Shown here: piece by piece, positions 62,240-64,000 of the stretch
Position numbering within the stretch: the first letter of the stretch is position 1
Layout of the letters: the number at the start of each line of letters is the position of its first letter
Source: Actinostola sp. cb2023
Taxonomy: Eukaryota; Cnidaria; Anthozoa; Actiniaria; Actinostolidae
Direction: 5' to 3'
Assembly: GCA_033675265.1 (NCBI GenBank)
Contig: JAUJYZ010001172.1
Span: 62,001 to 126,000, forward strand
Length of the DNA: 64,000 bases
The notes under the pieces: model-generated
The model's input: the letters and a program-made list of their open reading frames with translations, nothing else
What the model was told of the DNA's origin: nothing
The model's database searches: none
Translations under genes and position numbers: made by a program

Positions 62240-64000
62240 GTGTGTGGGTGTTTATGGGGGGGGGGGGGGGGGGGGAGGAGGGGGAAGTTGATGTTTCCAG
62301 TGGGGGGTGGGGGGTGGGGGGTTTTGGTGGAAGATGGCATTGGGATATGGGTACTGGGAGTTGGAGTGAATTTGTGGGGGGATGGAACGTTGAAGGAAGA
62401 GAAGAAAGGAGGGGAGAACTGGAGGTATGTAGCTATGTAGGGTGACAAGTAGAGAAATGGATGATAAAGATGGAGAGAGGGATATATATAGAGGTGGAAT
62501 GTATGTAGATTAATAGTGACAAGTGGAGAAATGGATGATAGTAAGGAAAAGAGGAAAGATGGAAGTGGAGTGTATGTGGATGAATAGGTTGAGAGGCAGA
62601 TAGTAGAAAGGTGGAGAAGATATAGGGAAGTGGAATGCATGTGGATTAATAGTGACAAGTGGGGAAATGGACGATGGAAAAAAGTAAAGAAAAAAGAAGT
62701 GGGAAGTATGTAGATAAATAGTGGAAGTAGAGGACTGGATGATTGAATGGATGATTAAAGCTGGATGATGGAGAAGGGGAAATGAGAGGAATGTAAGTTA
62801 TGTTGAATCCACAGGGATCCAAGGGGGGGTGGAAATCCAAGGGGGGGGGGGGGGGGGAGGAATTATCTCAAGGGAAAAAGGGTGGAATGGGGGTGGTGGG
62901 GGATTATGGGGGATCCAAGCTAATGTGATTGTCAGTTTAAAACTGTGAGTTTATAAAGCAAGAAGTGGGGGCAAGGGTCAAACGGAAATGTGGTACGATA
63001 GGGATCAACAAACGTAAATGTTAAAAGCCTACATTGTGATGGGAGGACGTGCCGACGACCTTAAGATAGTGACACATAATATATGGACGTATGTCGGTAG
63101 GATTATAAAAATGGTGTAGGGAATTATATAAGAAAAGAGGTAAAGAAACGTGTGAACTGATGGGCATAATAGGAGAAAAGGATGGGGCTATTATAGGAAT
63201 TGAAAATACTATAGGAGTGAATGTGATAAGAAAAGGTTCGGGTCGGTAATGTACCCGTTATGCTATATACATTGTAACAGTGTACTAGAAGTAAATAAAA
63301 TTGATATGAATTGAACATGGAAGAATAAGACTAGCATAAATGCTGTGAGCGCGTTTGTAAACTAAGGCATTCAGATACATGGATTGGAATGTGTATAGTG
63401 ATGATAGCGCTTGGTATGTGAAGAGATAAGGCGTTAGACGCGCTAAAAGTAGCGTGCGAAGTGAAATATAGTCAAAAATGTGTTGGTGAATAATGGAGAA
63501 GCCAAGCTAGAAATGGGGTAAAATATGAAATAAGTGATGCTTGAAAGGCAGCGTTGGGGGGTGGAAGGGAAGCTGCAGGGTTTTAAAAGGTGGTATATAC
63601 AATGAGGGAGATGTGAGCTCACAATCCAAGGGGGGTTAGAGAGTGGGAGCCTCTGTCCAGTGCCCACTGGGACTCTAATCTTCAGGGGTTTAGAAGTCCC
63701 AGCGTGATTCAAAGATCAAGACGTTTCATACTTGACAGGCCTGCAAGCTACACCCTACGCCATGGCAAAGAACAGAGGGGGAAGGGGAATCGAGAACGCT
63801 GATGTGCTGGCGTGCCGGGCGGGAAAGCAGGCGAGACCATAGACCCAGGGGAGGAAATATGGAAGCGGTGCAATGCGCGGTGGTTATGATGCTGTGGATA
63901 TTAATTTAGTACCTTTAGATCGAGCGAGGATTTTTAGAGTGCATCGAATTGTCGTCTGTTAAGCACTTGTGTTCCTTGGTGAGATGCTATCAGAAGTGGT
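62240..64000. repeat. Purine-rich low-complexity region with poly-G tracts
   Basis: The + strand is rich in G and A. Poly-G runs occur at 62257-62275 and about 62842-62857. GTGACAAGTGGAGAAATGGA-type units recur at 62441, 62516 and 62652. AATCCAAGGGGGG occurs at about 62835 and again near 63625. The minus-strand Pro-rich open frame at 62197-62658 follows from this composition and is not a gene. Poly-G runs of this length are also common places for assembly trouble. Confidence 0.6.

Noticed and set aside
62197..62658. 153-aa Pro/Ser/His-rich minus-strand open frame
   Set aside because: Consequence of purine-rich low-complexity DNA and poly-G runs; no domain.

Overview
This 64 kb window is AT-rich animal nuclear DNA with long introns and very little host coding sequence. 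I infer a cnidarian, most likely an anthozoan (coral or anemone). The basis is the gene content (a secreted PAN / C-type lectin / LamG protein, a HECT ligase carried by a transposon) and the mix of mobile elements (L1-type and other LINEs, a Penelope-like element with GIY-YIG, a DIRS-like tyrosine recombinase, IS3EU-like, Mutator-like, TTAA- and TA-targeting elements). No sequence search was run, so this is inference.

Two non-transposon gene models have fully consistent GT/AG boundaries and phases. (1) A 5-exon minus-strand gene (12035-17072) encodes a 213-aa acidic protein that I do not recognise. (2) A 6-exon plus-strand gene (46622-57563) encodes a secreted protein of about 430 aa: signal peptide, PAN/apple-like module, first half of a C-type lectin domain, a three-exon LamG cassette, then the second half of the lectin domain. 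Its LamG exon 5 has one extra base here, while a near-identical in-frame copy of that exon lies downstream at 58214-58636.

The centre (30.0-45.3 kb) is a nested stack of mobile elements that can be peeled off layer by layer using target-site duplications. A foldback element is split by a near full-length L1-type LINE (17-bp TSD). Its ORF2 is split by a TTAA-flanked element (35002-44428). That is split by a 7.7 kb IS3EU-like transposon (35362-43089, 6-bp TSD AAAAGA). The transposon carries two divergent genes: an apparently intact five-exon HECT ubiquitin ligase of 724 aa, and a DDE transposase broken by a one-base frameshift and by a TTAA-flanked MITE. Further MITEs sit inside the HECT introns and between the genes. 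A 676-bp non-autonomous relative with the same TIRs and its own 6-bp TSD lies at 9282-9957.

The remainder by region: 1-9 kb is foldback elements, two nested long-TIR elements (one with a RecQ-like helicase fragment) and satellites of 24-bp and 10-bp units. 10-21 kb holds the unknown gene, a 9-bp-TSD Mutator-like element and a network of about 20 copies of a CACAGG(A/C)AGCCCA-like motif, including a 2.05 kb element bounded by it. 21-26 kb holds a second 10-bp satellite, a Penelope remnant, LINE 3' ends and a tRNA-like SINE. 26-30 kb holds a 635-bp foldback and dispersed repeats. 58-60 kb holds a DIRS remnant. From 62.2 kb to the end the DNA is purine-rich with poly-G tracts and no recognisable gene.
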